Assembly (NCBI GenBank): GCA_013112585.1 | Contig: JABFGH010000007.1 | Span: 160,252-224,251, forward strand | Origin: Ignavibacteriota bacterium | GTDB lineage: Bacteria > Bacteroidota > Ignavibacteria > Ignavibacteriales > Melioribacteraceae | Direction: 5' to 3' | DNA length: 64,000 nt | Part shown: positions 15,899-23,489 of the stretch, in pieces | How the letters are laid out: the number at the start of each line of letters is the position of its first letter | Numbering within the stretch: position 1 is the first letter of the stretch | Made by a program: the position numbers and the translations under genes | Notes under the pieces: generated by a model | Databases searched by the model: none | What the model saw: the letters and a program-made list of their open reading frames with translations, nothing else | Told to the model about the DNA's origin: nothing

Positions 15899-16648
15899 AT
15901 GAAAAATCTAATTTATTTATTAATTGCAGCATTACTTTTCACATTTACTGCATGCAGTGAAGATGATGAAAACCCGGTAGCAGGAACTACTTATAAAATA
16001 TCGGGAACTGTTACAACACCTGATGGTGCAGGCTTAGCCGGTGCAACTGTTAATTTAACAGGTGCAGATACCGAAACTGCAACCAGCGATGCAAATGGTA
16101 AATATGAGTTTCTTGCTTTAGATGCAGGTGATTATATAGTTACCGCAACATCAACTGAGTACGATTTTATTCAACCTGTTGTAACAATAACCGGATTGGC
16201 TAAAGATGAAATTGCTGATTTTGCTGCGAAGGAAGGTATCGTTGGAACCTGGCTTTCTACAGGCACAAATATTGCACCGCTATTACAACAATTATTTGCA
16301 AATGGAATAGATTCTATTTTTGCAACATTTCAGACTAACCAAGTATATGAAGTGAGGCAAGTACAAACCGATGGATCTGTAATAGCTTATGTTGGTACTT
16401 ACACAGTTCAAAAGAGTAGCGTTGGAAATATCTATACAATAACAATTGGTCAAACCTCTCCCTCAGTAGCGACAGTCGAAGGTATCTACGAAGTTGATAG
16501 GACACAAACGCCACAATTCCTGAAATATGAAGTTGTTCAAACTGAACCACCAGCAGGTACACCTGCAACACCTGAAGCTGGATTCGGCAGCACCAATGGT
16601 GGTTTTTTTAATGATGATAATATTCAAAAGTATATAAAAATGAATTAA
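15899..16648 (+). CDS. Lipoprotein with CarboxypepD_reg-like domain
   Basis: The 249-residue product starts with a lipoprotein signal ending FTFTACSEDD, with Cys20 as first mature residue and acidic residues after it. Residues about 33-107 form a carboxypeptidase regulatory-like (transthyretin-like) domain: KISGTVTTPDGAGLAGATV, SDANGKYEFLALDAGDYIV and TITG segments. The remaining 140 residues resemble a lipocalin-like beta-rich domain starting IVGTWLSTGTN. It should be anchored in the outer membrane. Encoded just before an outer-membrane barrel in the same cluster, it may help capture the substrate, but no specific function is known. Confidence 0.75.
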   Translation: MKNLIYLLIAALLFTFTACSEDDENPVAGTTYKISGTVTTPDGAGLAGATVNLTGADTETATSDANGKYEFLALDAGDYIVTATSTEYDFIQPVVTITGLAKDEIADFAAKEGIVGTWLSTGTNIAPLLQQLFANGIDSIFATFQTNQVYEVRQVQTDGSVIAYVGTYTVQKSSVGNIYTITIGQTSPSVATVEGIYEVDRTQTPQFLKYEVVQTEPPAGTPATPEAGFGSTNGGFFNDDNIQKYIKMN

Positions 16649-16654
16649 AAAATT

Positions 16655-16680
16655 GGGCGGACAATGGTCCGCCCTATTTC
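16655..16680 (+). terminator. Intra-cluster hairpin (weak terminator or RNA-stability element)
   Basis: GGGCGGAC at 16655-16662 and GTCCGCCC at 16667-16674 form a perfect GC-rich stem with loop AATG. The tract after it, TATTTCATAA, is too poor in T for a strong terminator. Its place between the lipoprotein and outer-membrane protein genes suggests partial termination or differential mRNA stability. Confidence 0.55.
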
Positions 16681-16701
16681 ATAATTTAAAAAGTGACTGT
16701 T

Positions 16702-18249
16702 ATGAAAACATTTAAAATGGTAGTATTGAGTGTCTTGTTGTTTACCTCATCTTATGGACAACAAGCATGGAATTTTGACGAATCAAAAACACCTCAAAAG
16801 AGTAAAAAAGAATTTCAATTTTTAGCATATTTTTTTACACAAGGTGTAATGAATAATGTTTATGCAAAAAATGACTTTCTAAAAGGTCAAACGGTTGGAA
16901 GGTTGTTTGGAGGCAATACCAGTACAACAGGCGAACAAGCATTCTATTTTGAACAAAGAATTCTTCCGTTTATTATCTATCAGCCTAATCTGTTAGATGG
17001 TAAAGCAATTCTGCGAATGGCTTTCGAAATTGACTGGACCTGGGGTGATGCATCTTACGGTGCCGGCGGAAACTTTGGATCAGCTTTTTCTGCAGATCAG
17101 GTGAATCTTCAAACACAGAATATTGAGCTTGAACTTTTACCATGGAAAGGCTGGGCAATAAATTTAGGACTCCAGAGACTTTTTGATACTCCTTATAATC
17201 CTTACAGAACCTTTGTAAGCACAATGACAAACACAGCTTATAGGCTTGCATTTTGGGGAAGTGATGCTGTCGGTCTTACTGTACGCTATGATAGGGACTA
17301 TGATAGATTTAAAGCAGGTTATTATCAGCTTTATGAAAATAATATTCAGCAACCGGATGATGTTGTTCTTTGGGAATTTATGTATGAAAGAGAGATTACC
17401 CCCGCTTGGAGCCAGGGTTTTGCTGCTTGGTATATTTATGATAGAGGAAATGGTGAAGGTGGTGTATCAATTTTAGGTCAGGGCCTTAACTCATTATTAA
17501 ACAATTATAACGGAACTTACAGTTTCCCAATCGGCGGTAATCCTTACAAGGCTGATATATTCTGGCTTGGAACTCATGGAAATTATAACCCTGAGTTTAC
17601 AATGGGAAGATGGACATTAAATGGATTTTTTGTATCCAACATTGGTAAAGTGCGAACCGAAAAAAACGGCGAGTATAGTAAGGCTTTCGATATTTTAGGT
17701 TTTACTGGAAATTTGAGAACAGGCTATAAGTATGGCCAAACTTCCAATGATGCTGTAATTGCGGATATAATATTTACGTCTGGTGATGAAGATTTTAAGG
17801 ATGACACATACAATGGTGTTTTAACTGGAAACATGTGGGGCTCGCCTGGGGCTATATTTATTAGTCATGGCGCATATTTACTCTATCCTCATGGAAATGT
17901 CGTCAATCGTTTTATCTCTGCAGTGAGCGATATATCAAACTTAGGACTTGGTCAAATTGGTGGGACTTTAAACCTTCATAAAGATTTTATACCCAATAAG
18001 CTAAATGCTAAAGTTGGACTCGCAGCATCAAAGAGTATTTATGAGCCTAAAAATGGCGGTTCCTTCATCGGTTTGGAAGCAAATGCAAAAATAAGTTACC
18101 AGACAGCAGTTTTTATGAATATTGAACTGCACGGTGCATACTTATGGCTAGGTGATTTTTATGATAGTCCTGAAATGAATGGCGGTGAAAATAAAAAGCC
18201 TTCTAATCCGTATACATTTTTTATGGTCTTTAAGTGGCTTCTTTTCTAG
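16702..18249 (+). CDS. Outer-membrane beta-barrel protein (porin-like)
   Basis: The 515-residue product has a signal peptide (MKTFKMVVLSVLLFTSSYGQ) and a long mature region rich in aromatic residues and Gly, with alternating hydrophobic segments such as ELLPWKGWAINLGLQRLF and WTLNGFFVSNIGKV. It ends in ...FMVFKWLLF, a C-terminal aromatic residue typical of outer-membrane barrels. I recognise no specific family; alginate-export or other substrate-specific porins have similar composition. I chose the ATG at 16702 because it begins the signal peptide; an in-frame GTG at 16693 adds three residues. The cluster context suggests a channel for the compound degraded by neighbouring enzymes. Confidence 0.7.
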   Translation: MKTFKMVVLSVLLFTSSYGQQAWNFDESKTPQKSKKEFQFLAYFFTQGVMNNVYAKNDFLKGQTVGRLFGGNTSTTGEQAFYFEQRILPFIIYQPNLLDGKAILRMAFEIDWTWGDASYGAGGNFGSAFSADQVNLQTQNIELELLPWKGWAINLGLQRLFDTPYNPYRTFVSTMTNTAYRLAFWGSDAVGLTVRYDRDYDRFKAGYYQLYENNIQQPDDVVLWEFMYEREITPAWSQGFAAWYIYDRGNGEGGVSILGQGLNSLLNNYNGTYSFPIGGNPYKADIFWLGTHGNYNPEFTMGRWTLNGFFVSNIGKVRTEKNGEYSKAFDILGFTGNLRTGYKYGQTSNDAVIADIIFTSGDEDFKDDTYNGVLTGNMWGSPGAIFISHGAYLLYPHGNVVNRFISAVSDISNLGLGQIGGTLNLHKDFIPNKLNAKVGLAASKSIYEPKNGGSFIGLEANAKISYQTAVFMNIELHGAYLWLGDFYDSPEMNGGENKKPSNPYTFFMVFKWLLF

Positions 18250-18298
18250 GCCAGTGAATGAAAAAGTGTTTAATAAATTATAATAGTAGAGTCATGTT

Positions 18299-19246
18299 AT
18301 GATAAAGAAAATTTTAAGTCTGTTAGCGACATGTGTAATTTTATTCACATCGTGTTCACCCTATGGGAATTTAAATAAAATGGAATTTGAAGAATTAGAT
18401 TATCCTTTCCCGGTTCAATATGCTGAACTTAGCAATGAAATTAAATTGGCATACATTGATGAAGGGAGCGGACCGGAAACAATAATTTTTATTCACGGGC
18501 TGGGAAGTTATTTGCCTGCCTGGAAAAAGAATGTTGCGGTTCTACAAAAGGACTTTAGATGTATTGCTGTTGATCTCCCCGGATATGGAAAATCTAGCAA
18601 AGGAATATACACGGCAACAATGGAGTTTTACAGTGATGTTATAATTGAAATGATGGATAAACTAGGAATTCAGAAAGCAACAATTGCCGGTCACTCAATG
18701 GGCGGTCAAACTGCTATTGTAATGTCGTTAAAGTATCCTGATAGAGTGAACAAATTAATTCTTACAGCACCGGCTGGGTTCGAAGTATTTACCGAGGGCG
18801 AGAAAGAATGGTTTAGAGAGGTTATGACGATTGAATTAGTAAAATCAACCTCTGTAAAAAACATTAGAGCAAATTTGATGGCAAACTTTTATGATACTCC
18901 CGAAGATGCTGAATTTATGATAACTGATAGAATTGCATTAAGGGGGGCAAAAGACTTTGATAAATATTGTTATGCTGTTGCTAATTCTGTAAATGGAATG
19001 GTTGATGAACCTGTTTTTAACTTACTGGAAAGAATTCAACAACCTGCATTAATTATTTTTGGTGAGAATGATAATTTGATTCCAAATAGATTTCTGAATG
19101 GTGGATTCACTAAGGATTTTGCCGAAGCCGGTCATTCGAAAATTCCCAATAGTAAATTAGTAATGATTCCAAATTGCGGTCATTTTGTTCAATTTGAAAA
19201 AGCTGAAATCACAAATAAAGAAATCATAAATTTTTTGAAGAATTAA
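18299..19246 (+). CDS. Lipid-anchored alpha/beta hydrolase
   Basis: This 315-residue protein carries a lipoprotein signal, ILFTSCSPYG, with Cys19 as the lipidation site, so the enzyme is likely held on the periplasmic or outer surface. It then shows a complete alpha/beta-hydrolase domain: oxyanion loop FIHGLGSYLPAW, nucleophile Ser133 in AGHSMGGQ, acid residue in IFGENDNLIP and catalytic His in PNCGHFVQFE. Such enzymes split esters or related bonds. Extracytoplasmic hydrolysis would release an acid for the porin, symporter and ligase encoded upstream. The gene follows the barrel gene by 49 bases and precedes the thiolase gene by 23. Substrate is unknown. Confidence 0.82.
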   Translation: MIKKILSLLATCVILFTSCSPYGNLNKMEFEELDYPFPVQYAELSNEIKLAYIDEGSGPETIIFIHGLGSYLPAWKKNVAVLQKDFRCIAVDLPGYGKSSKGIYTATMEFYSDVIIEMMDKLGIQKATIAGHSMGGQTAIVMSLKYPDRVNKLILTAPAGFEVFTEGEKEWFREVMTIELVKSTSVKNIRANLMANFYDTPEDAEFMITDRIALRGAKDFDKYCYAVANSVNGMVDEPVFNLLERIQQPALIIFGENDNLIPNRFLNGGFTKDFAEAGHSKIPNSKLVMIPNCGHFVQFEKAEITNKEIINFLKN

Positions 19247-19269
19247 GAAGTAATTGATTAGGAGAGATA

Positions 19270-20457
19270 ATGCGGGAATTAAAAGAAGTATATATCATTG
19301 ATGCAGTTAGAACTCCCATCGGATCATTTATGGGAGCCTTGAGCAGTGTGCCTGCGCCAAAACTTGGCAGTGCAGTAATTAAAGGATTAATTGACCGCAA
19401 TAAGTTACCGGCAGATTCTGTTGATGAAGTAATTTTCGGCAATGTAATTCAAGCGGGTGAGGGTCAGGCTCCGGCAAGACAAGCAGCATTAGGTGCGGGG
19501 CTCGACAACTCTGTTGAGTGTATGACAATTAATAAAGTTTGCGGGTCGGGTCTTAAATCCGTTATGCTTGCAGCCCAGGCAATTATGGTAGGAGATGCTG
19601 ATGTAGTTATTGCAGGCGGAATGGAAAACATGTCTCAGATTCCTTTCTACTTAAAAAATGCACGTTCAGGATTTAAAATGGGTGATCAAAAATTAGTGGA
19701 CGGAATGCTGGGTGACGGCTTGGTTGATGCATACGATAATATTCATATGGGAAATATAGCAGAACTGTGCGCAGAAGAATATAATATTACCAGAGAAGCT
19801 CAAGACGATTTTGCAGTTGAAAGCTACAAGCGGGCATTAAAAGCAATTGATGAAAAAGTGTTTGAAGATGAAATAATACCCATTGAGGTTCCGGGAAGAA
19901 AAGGTGCAGTTACCGTTATTTCGGAAGATGAAGAACCGGGAAAAGTTAATTTCGATAAGTTAAAAACTATAAGACCCGTGTTTAAAAAGGATGGTACAAT
20001 TACCGCCGCAAATGCTTCTTCAATTAATGATGGAGCCTCTGCTGTACTTTTAATGACAAAAGAGAAGGCAGATAAATTGGGTTTGAAACCTATGGCGAAA
20101 GTAACGGCACAAGCGGCTGCATCCAAAGACCCCAAATGGTTTACTACCGCACCCATCGATGCTGTCAATAAAGTATTAGATATGGCAGGTATGACAACTG
20201 AGCAAATTGATTTGTTTGAAATCAATGAAGCATTTTCAGTTGTTTCATTAACGGTTAATCAAGAATTGAAACTTGATCCTGCAAAAGTTAATATCAATGG
20301 CGGTGCTGTTGCATTAGGGCATCCAATTGGTGCAAGCGGAGCAAGAATTTTAACCACGCTGCTGCATAACATGAAGAAGAAAAATGCTAAATACGGATTG
20401 GCGTCTTTGTGTATTGGCGGTGGAGAAGCGACGGCTTTGATTGTTGAATATATATAG
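19270..20457 (+). CDS. Acetyl-CoA C-acetyltransferase (thiolase)
   Basis: A standard 395-residue biosynthetic/degradative thiolase that reversibly joins two acetyl-CoA or cleaves acetoacetyl-CoA or longer 3-oxoacyl-CoA. The acylated nucleophile is Cys91 in NKVCGSGLKS, His351 lies in GHPIGASGARI and the second catalytic Cys381 in CIGGGEATAL. A strong AGGAGAG site precedes the ATG. It ends the cluster and is followed by an intrinsic terminator. With the ligase and dehydrogenase it would finish breakdown to acetyl-CoA. No enoyl-CoA hydratase or acyl-CoA dehydrogenase gene is next to it, so the cluster is not a simple beta-oxidation operon. Confidence 0.92.
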   Translation: MRELKEVYIIDAVRTPIGSFMGALSSVPAPKLGSAVIKGLIDRNKLPADSVDEVIFGNVIQAGEGQAPARQAALGAGLDNSVECMTINKVCGSGLKSVMLAAQAIMVGDADVVIAGGMENMSQIPFYLKNARSGFKMGDQKLVDGMLGDGLVDAYDNIHMGNIAELCAEEYNITREAQDDFAVESYKRALKAIDEKVFEDEIIPIEVPGRKGAVTVISEDEEPGKVNFDKLKTIRPVFKKDGTITAANASSINDGASAVLLMTKEKADKLGLKPMAKVTAQAAASKDPKWFTTAPIDAVNKVLDMAGMTTEQIDLFEINEAFSVVSLTVNQELKLDPAKVNINGGAVALGHPIGASGARILTTLLHNMKKKNAKYGLASLCIGGGEATALIVEYI

Positions 20458-20467
20458 ATGTACAAAG

Positions 20468-20498
20468 GACGGTATGAATTTTATGCCGTCTTTTTTTT
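20468..20498 (+). terminator. Intrinsic terminator after the thiolase gene
   Basis: GACGGTAT at 20468-20475 pairs with ATGCCGTC at 20483-20490 (one G-T wobble), followed by eight T residues. It closes the cluster that begins at the GbsR-like regulator. Confidence 0.85.
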
Positions 20499-20653
20499 AT
20501 TAATACTTGAATAACATTTATTTTGTCTTTGCTTCCAAAGAAATCCCTTGGGGAGAATCCCAATGTTTTACCCTACAAAGACATTCGGGGACAGTTTCAT
20601 CGCGATATGATAATCTTTCACTTTTTTTCAGATTGCCCTTCCGTAAAATAAAG

Positions 20654-20767
20654 AGCTGTATGAAAACTACTAAAACCGCTGAAGCGGTTACGCAGGTTAT
20701 TTATTTTTTGCTTCTATTCCCACGATTGAAATCGTGGGTTAATGCATTTTTTACCCTTTCACACAAC
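20654..20767 (-). repeat. MITE-like palindromic element, copy B (inverted)
   Basis: Reverse-complement relative of copy A at 3841-3957. The ends are AGCTGTATGAAAAC at 20654-20667 and CCCTTTCACACAAC at 20754-20767. Internal hairpins are AACCGC/GCGGTT (20674-20689) and CCCACGAT/ATCGTGGG (20719-20738), both with loop TGAA, the complement of TTCA. The first hairpin differs from its copy A counterpart by two paired substitutions that keep the stem intact. The rest of the 20499-20889 gap has no convincing gene. Confidence 0.65.
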
Positions 20768-20889
20768 GATTAAAGCTGCGGGACAGCCAGAGAAAACCTT
20801 CCAAGCAATCTGTCATCAATAAACCGACGGAGAAGGAGACGGGCAATGAACCGAAGCAGTTTTATTCATAGACTATTTAAAGGCTTCTT

Positions 20890-21771
20890 CTAATATATCT
20901 CCGGTACAAAGGTTTGATCTTCCATAGGCGGGCGCACATAACCAATATTCTTTTGTCTTTCAGGTAATTCAATCGGTTCGGGAGTTAAATCCTTGTAAGG
21001 TATTTTACTCAGTAGATGGGAAATACAATTTAATCTTGCTCTTCTTTTATTATCGGCGTTTACAACGTACCAGGGTGCCTGCTTAATATCGGTGTGAGCA
21101 AACATCACATCTTTGGCTTTAGAATATTCAACCCAGCGTTTTCTAGATTCTAAATCCATTTTACTTAATTTCCATCGTTTTGTTCGGTCTTCAATCCTCG
21201 CCTCAAATCTTTTTTCCTGCTCCTCGTTGCTAACGGAAAACCAATATTTTATCAAAACTATTCCTGAACGAACAAGCATTCTTTCAAACTCGGGGCATGA
21301 GCGTAAAAATTCTCTGTACTCTTCTTCTGTGCAAAAATCCATCACCTTTTCAACTCCGGCACGGTTATACCAGCTTCTATCAAAAAGCACCAACTCACCG
21401 GCGGCAGGTAAATGATATGCATAGCGGCGGAAATACCACTGCGTTTTCTCTCTTTCGGTAGGAGTACCAAGCGCTACAACTCTTGCAATACGCGGATTTA
21501 ATGTTTGAGTGATTCTTTTAATTACTCCTCCCTTACCGGCTGCATCGCGTCCTTCAAAAAGCACAACTACTTTTAATCCTTTCTCCTTAATCCAGTATTG
21601 CAGCTTAACCAATTCAATCTGCAGCTTTCTTAGTTCGCTTTCGTAAGTCTTTTTATCAATCGTTGATTTACTGCCGTGTGGAAAGTCGCTGCCGTTGAAG
21701 TCCTCTAATTTAATTTTACTCTTGCCTTTAGAATTTTGAGTTTCGTTTTTCTCTTTTTTCTTTTTCGCCAT
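20890..21771 (-). CDS. ppk2: Polyphosphate kinase 2
   Basis: PPK2 transfers phosphate between polyphosphate and nucleotides, in the class I form usually phosphorylating ADP or GDP. The P-loop kinase core is complete: Walker A FEGRDAAGKGGVIKRI near residues 68-83, the lid-type ARVVALGTPTEREKTQWYF and Walker B VLFDRSWYNRAGVEKVM. The single PPK2 domain of 293 residues matches class I. The first 30 residues are lysine-rich and likely disordered. It is cytoplasmic. It stands alone on the minus strand, convergent with the thiolase cluster. Nucleotide preference cannot be read with confidence. Confidence 0.93.
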   Translation of the reverse strand: MAKKKKEKNETQNSKGKSKIKLEDFNGSDFPHGSKSTIDKKTYESELRKLQIELVKLQYWIKEKGLKVVVLFEGRDAAGKGGVIKRITQTLNPRIARVVALGTPTEREKTQWYFRRYAYHLPAAGELVLFDRSWYNRAGVEKVMDFCTEEEYREFLRSCPEFERMLVRSGIVLIKYWFSVSNEEQEKRFEARIEDRTKRWKLSKMDLESRKRWVEYSKAKDVMFAHTDIKQAPWYVVNADNKRRARLNCISHLLSKIPYKDLTPEPIELPERQKNIGYVRPPMEDQTFVPEIY

Positions 21772-21891
21772 GCTTACCTCAAAAATTGAGAATTCTTTTT
21801 TACTTCATTAAAAATTATTAAGCTGTTACTGCAAGGATCTGTTATCCGCTTGTTCCGCTGCATGATTTTGCGGGGAAGCAATCTAATTTTT

Positions 21892-21980
21892 GAGATTGCT
21901 TCATTCGTCAGCCGACGAATTCGCAATGACATTAATTAATTGTCATTACGAGGAGTTGTTTTTAACGACGAAGTAATCTC
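21892..21980. repeat. Imperfect long palindrome (GAGATTGCTTC type)
   Basis: GAGATTGCTTC at 21892-21902 is mirrored by GAAGTAATCTC ending at 21980, and CGCAATGACATTAA by TTAATTGTCATTACG around the centre near 21936. The motif GATTGCTTCG...CGCAATGACA is a widespread short palindromic repeat in bacterial genomes. It fills much of the 319-base gap between the kinase and desaturase genes. A partial extra copy, GAAGCAATCT, lies at 21875-21884. Confidence 0.6.
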
Positions 21981-22090
21981 ACATCAAAGATATTATCACT
22001 CCACTTGAAATAATCTATTTAACAATCCTTTATCATACCATGACAAATAATCGATTTTAAAGATACTTCAATTCATAATCGAAAAATTTT

Positions 22091-23059
22091 CTAATTGGTT
22101 AATGGTTCATCACCTTTGTTCGACCGAACCATTCTTGAGAACAATGACAACTTAGGATCGAATAAAAACTTGAGCCAAAGTTTAAACCATGATTTATGAT
22201 AAACTAAATTATCATAATATTCGGGAGCCTCTTTTTTTAATTCGGGAAGTTTATTCCAGCTTATCGATGGGAAATCATGATGCTCATTATGATAACCTAC
22301 ATTGAGAGCAACAATATTTAATGGTCCGTAATAGCTGTATGTTTCCTGTGGCGGACTTGTTAAATAATGTTCCTGAATCCATCTTGCGCCGAGAGGGTGC
22401 AGCCCGATTGAAAATGTAAATGAAAAAACGAAATACAAAAATGCAGTCCAGCCGAATGTCATAATTATTAAAACATCAAACCCGAAAACGGCTATCCAGT
22501 TTACGAACGTCCATGCGGAAGCAAATTTGATTTCTTTTAATCTGGGTGGACGAAGTGCTTGAAACACCGGAAAGAACAACAGCCAAAATGCTTTACCGAA
22601 AAAACTGTTGCCGATAAATTTTGCTTCCCACCTGCTTGCCAGATCGGCATCTAAATTATAATCACCTTGATAGGAGTGATGTTTGAGATGATATGCACGG
22701 AAAGAAACTGAGCTTGGAACTACATTCGGCAGATCAGCGAGAATTCCGGCGAGAATGTTAAATGTTCTTTTCTTAAAAATTAGGTTGTGAGCACATTCGT
22801 GAATCAAAACAAAAAGTGAATGATTTGCAAACGCACCAATAAAATAAGCGGCAATTAATGCGCTCCACCATGGGTAATCTTTAATGAGGAATGAAATTGC
22901 AATTTGCAGTGCAACAACAAATAGTATTAAGAAAAAGCTGGCTGAGTTACGCCCAATTAAATTTCGAACTTCGGGATGATCTTTAAGAATTGCTCTGGTC
23001 CTTGCCTTGTGCGGCTCCGGTGAATTTGAATAACTAAAATCTCTTGTTTTGTTTGTCAT
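22091..23059 (-). CDS. Membrane fatty-acid desaturase, sphingolipid delta-4 (DES1)-like
   Basis: The 322-residue protein is a di-iron membrane desaturase. Three His boxes are visible: HECAH near residue 88, HLKHH near 124 and HNEHH near 259. The segments HPLGARWIQEHY and YSYYGPLNIVALNVGYHNEHHDFPS in parts (ETYSYYGPLN, NVGYHNEHHDFPS) closely resemble eukaryotic dihydroceramide delta-4 desaturase rather than ordinary acyl-lipid desaturases. Several long hydrophobic stretches between the boxes fit membrane spans. It may desaturate a sphinganine-like or other lipid backbone (inference). It is monocistronic and divergent from greA. No serine palmitoyltransferase is in the window. Confidence 0.78.
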   Translation of the reverse strand: MTNKTRDFSYSNSPEPHKARTRAILKDHPEVRNLIGRNSASFFLILFVVALQIAISFLIKDYPWWSALIAAYFIGAFANHSLFVLIHECAHNLIFKKRTFNILAGILADLPNVVPSSVSFRAYHLKHHSYQGDYNLDADLASRWEAKFIGNSFFGKAFWLLFFPVFQALRPPRLKEIKFASAWTFVNWIAVFGFDVLIIMTFGWTAFLYFVFSFTFSIGLHPLGARWIQEHYLTSPPQETYSYYGPLNIVALNVGYHNEHHDFPSISWNKLPELKKEAPEYYDNLVYHKSWFKLWLKFLFDPKLSLFSRMVRSNKGDEPLTN

Positions 23060-23214
23060 CTATTCTTCTCCGGAATTAAAATGAAATTGTGTTTTTTATT
23101 ATTGGAATATAATAATATTAAAACTTTTGTTTTAGATTTTTGGTATGATTCTATTAAATATTTCTTACAGTCAAAATAAATACAAAAGTTTTAAACGCTG
23201 CCAAAGGTATTTCT

Positions 23215-23277
23215 ATGAAAAAAGACCGCAAAGGAAGAAGCAATAAAATCCGCAAAGTAAAGAAAGAGCAATACTAA
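23215..23277 (+). CDS. Possible 20-residue basic microprotein
   Basis: An ATG-initiated frame encodes MKKDRKGRSNKIRKVKKEQY. Eleven of 20 residues are Lys, Arg or other basic side chains and the frame ends in TAA. It is preceded by AAAGGT at a plausible ribosome-binding distance. It could be a small RNA-binding protein, but a chance frame in AT-rich DNA is equally possible. It lies alone between the desaturase and greA genes. Confidence 0.25.
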   Translation: MKKDRKGRSNKIRKVKKEQY

Positions 23278-23283
23278 TTATTA

Positions 23284-23366
23284 TCCCTTCCACCTTTACT
23301 TTCCCGTTCTCCCTTTTCCCTTTTCCCTTTTCCCTTTTTCCTTTTCACATTTCCCTTTTCACCTTT
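23284..23366. repeat. Polypyrimidine tract, (CCCTTTT)n
   Basis: About 80 bases are nearly all C and T on the plus strand, with several consecutive CCCTTTT units from about 23311 to 23345. The tract lies 10 bases upstream of the putative greA promoter. Such mirror-like homopurine/homopyrimidine DNA is slippage-prone and may adopt triplex structures. Confidence 0.7.
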
Positions 23367-23373
23367 TAATTCC

Positions 23374-23460
23374 TTGTATCGCTAATAAAAATTTGTTAGA
23401 TTTCGATGTGCCACTGCAATAAACTGGAATTTTTCCGGCAAAGCGGTGGCAATTTTTTTT
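23374..23460 (+). promoter_or_regulatory. greA promoter and leader terminator
   Basis: TTGTAT at 23374 and TTAGAT at 23396, 16 bases apart, would start RNA near 23408. The RNA immediately forms a two-stage hairpin: TGCCACTGC (23409-23417) with GCGGTGGCA (23443-23451), enclosing CTGGAA/TTCCGG. Eight T residues follow at 23453-23460. This is a strong intrinsic terminator 29 bases before the greA start codon, so most transcripts should end as a roughly 50-base RNA unless read-through occurs. Confidence 0.65.
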
Positions 23461-23489
23461 AAATTACCAAAAAATTAGGAGTTACTGAA

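Noticed and set aside
10040..19246. OleABCD olefin biosynthesis cluster
   Set aside because: Enzyme classes overlap, but the dehydrogenase is a short classical FabG-like protein, the hydrolase is an exported lipoprotein and the KAS III-like proteins lack key residues. The neighbours are transport and thiolase genes.
20507..20773. 88-residue plus-strand frame after the thiolase terminator
   Set aside because: It runs through the palindromic element copy B and has no recognisable domain, signal or ribosome-binding site. It is more likely non-coding.
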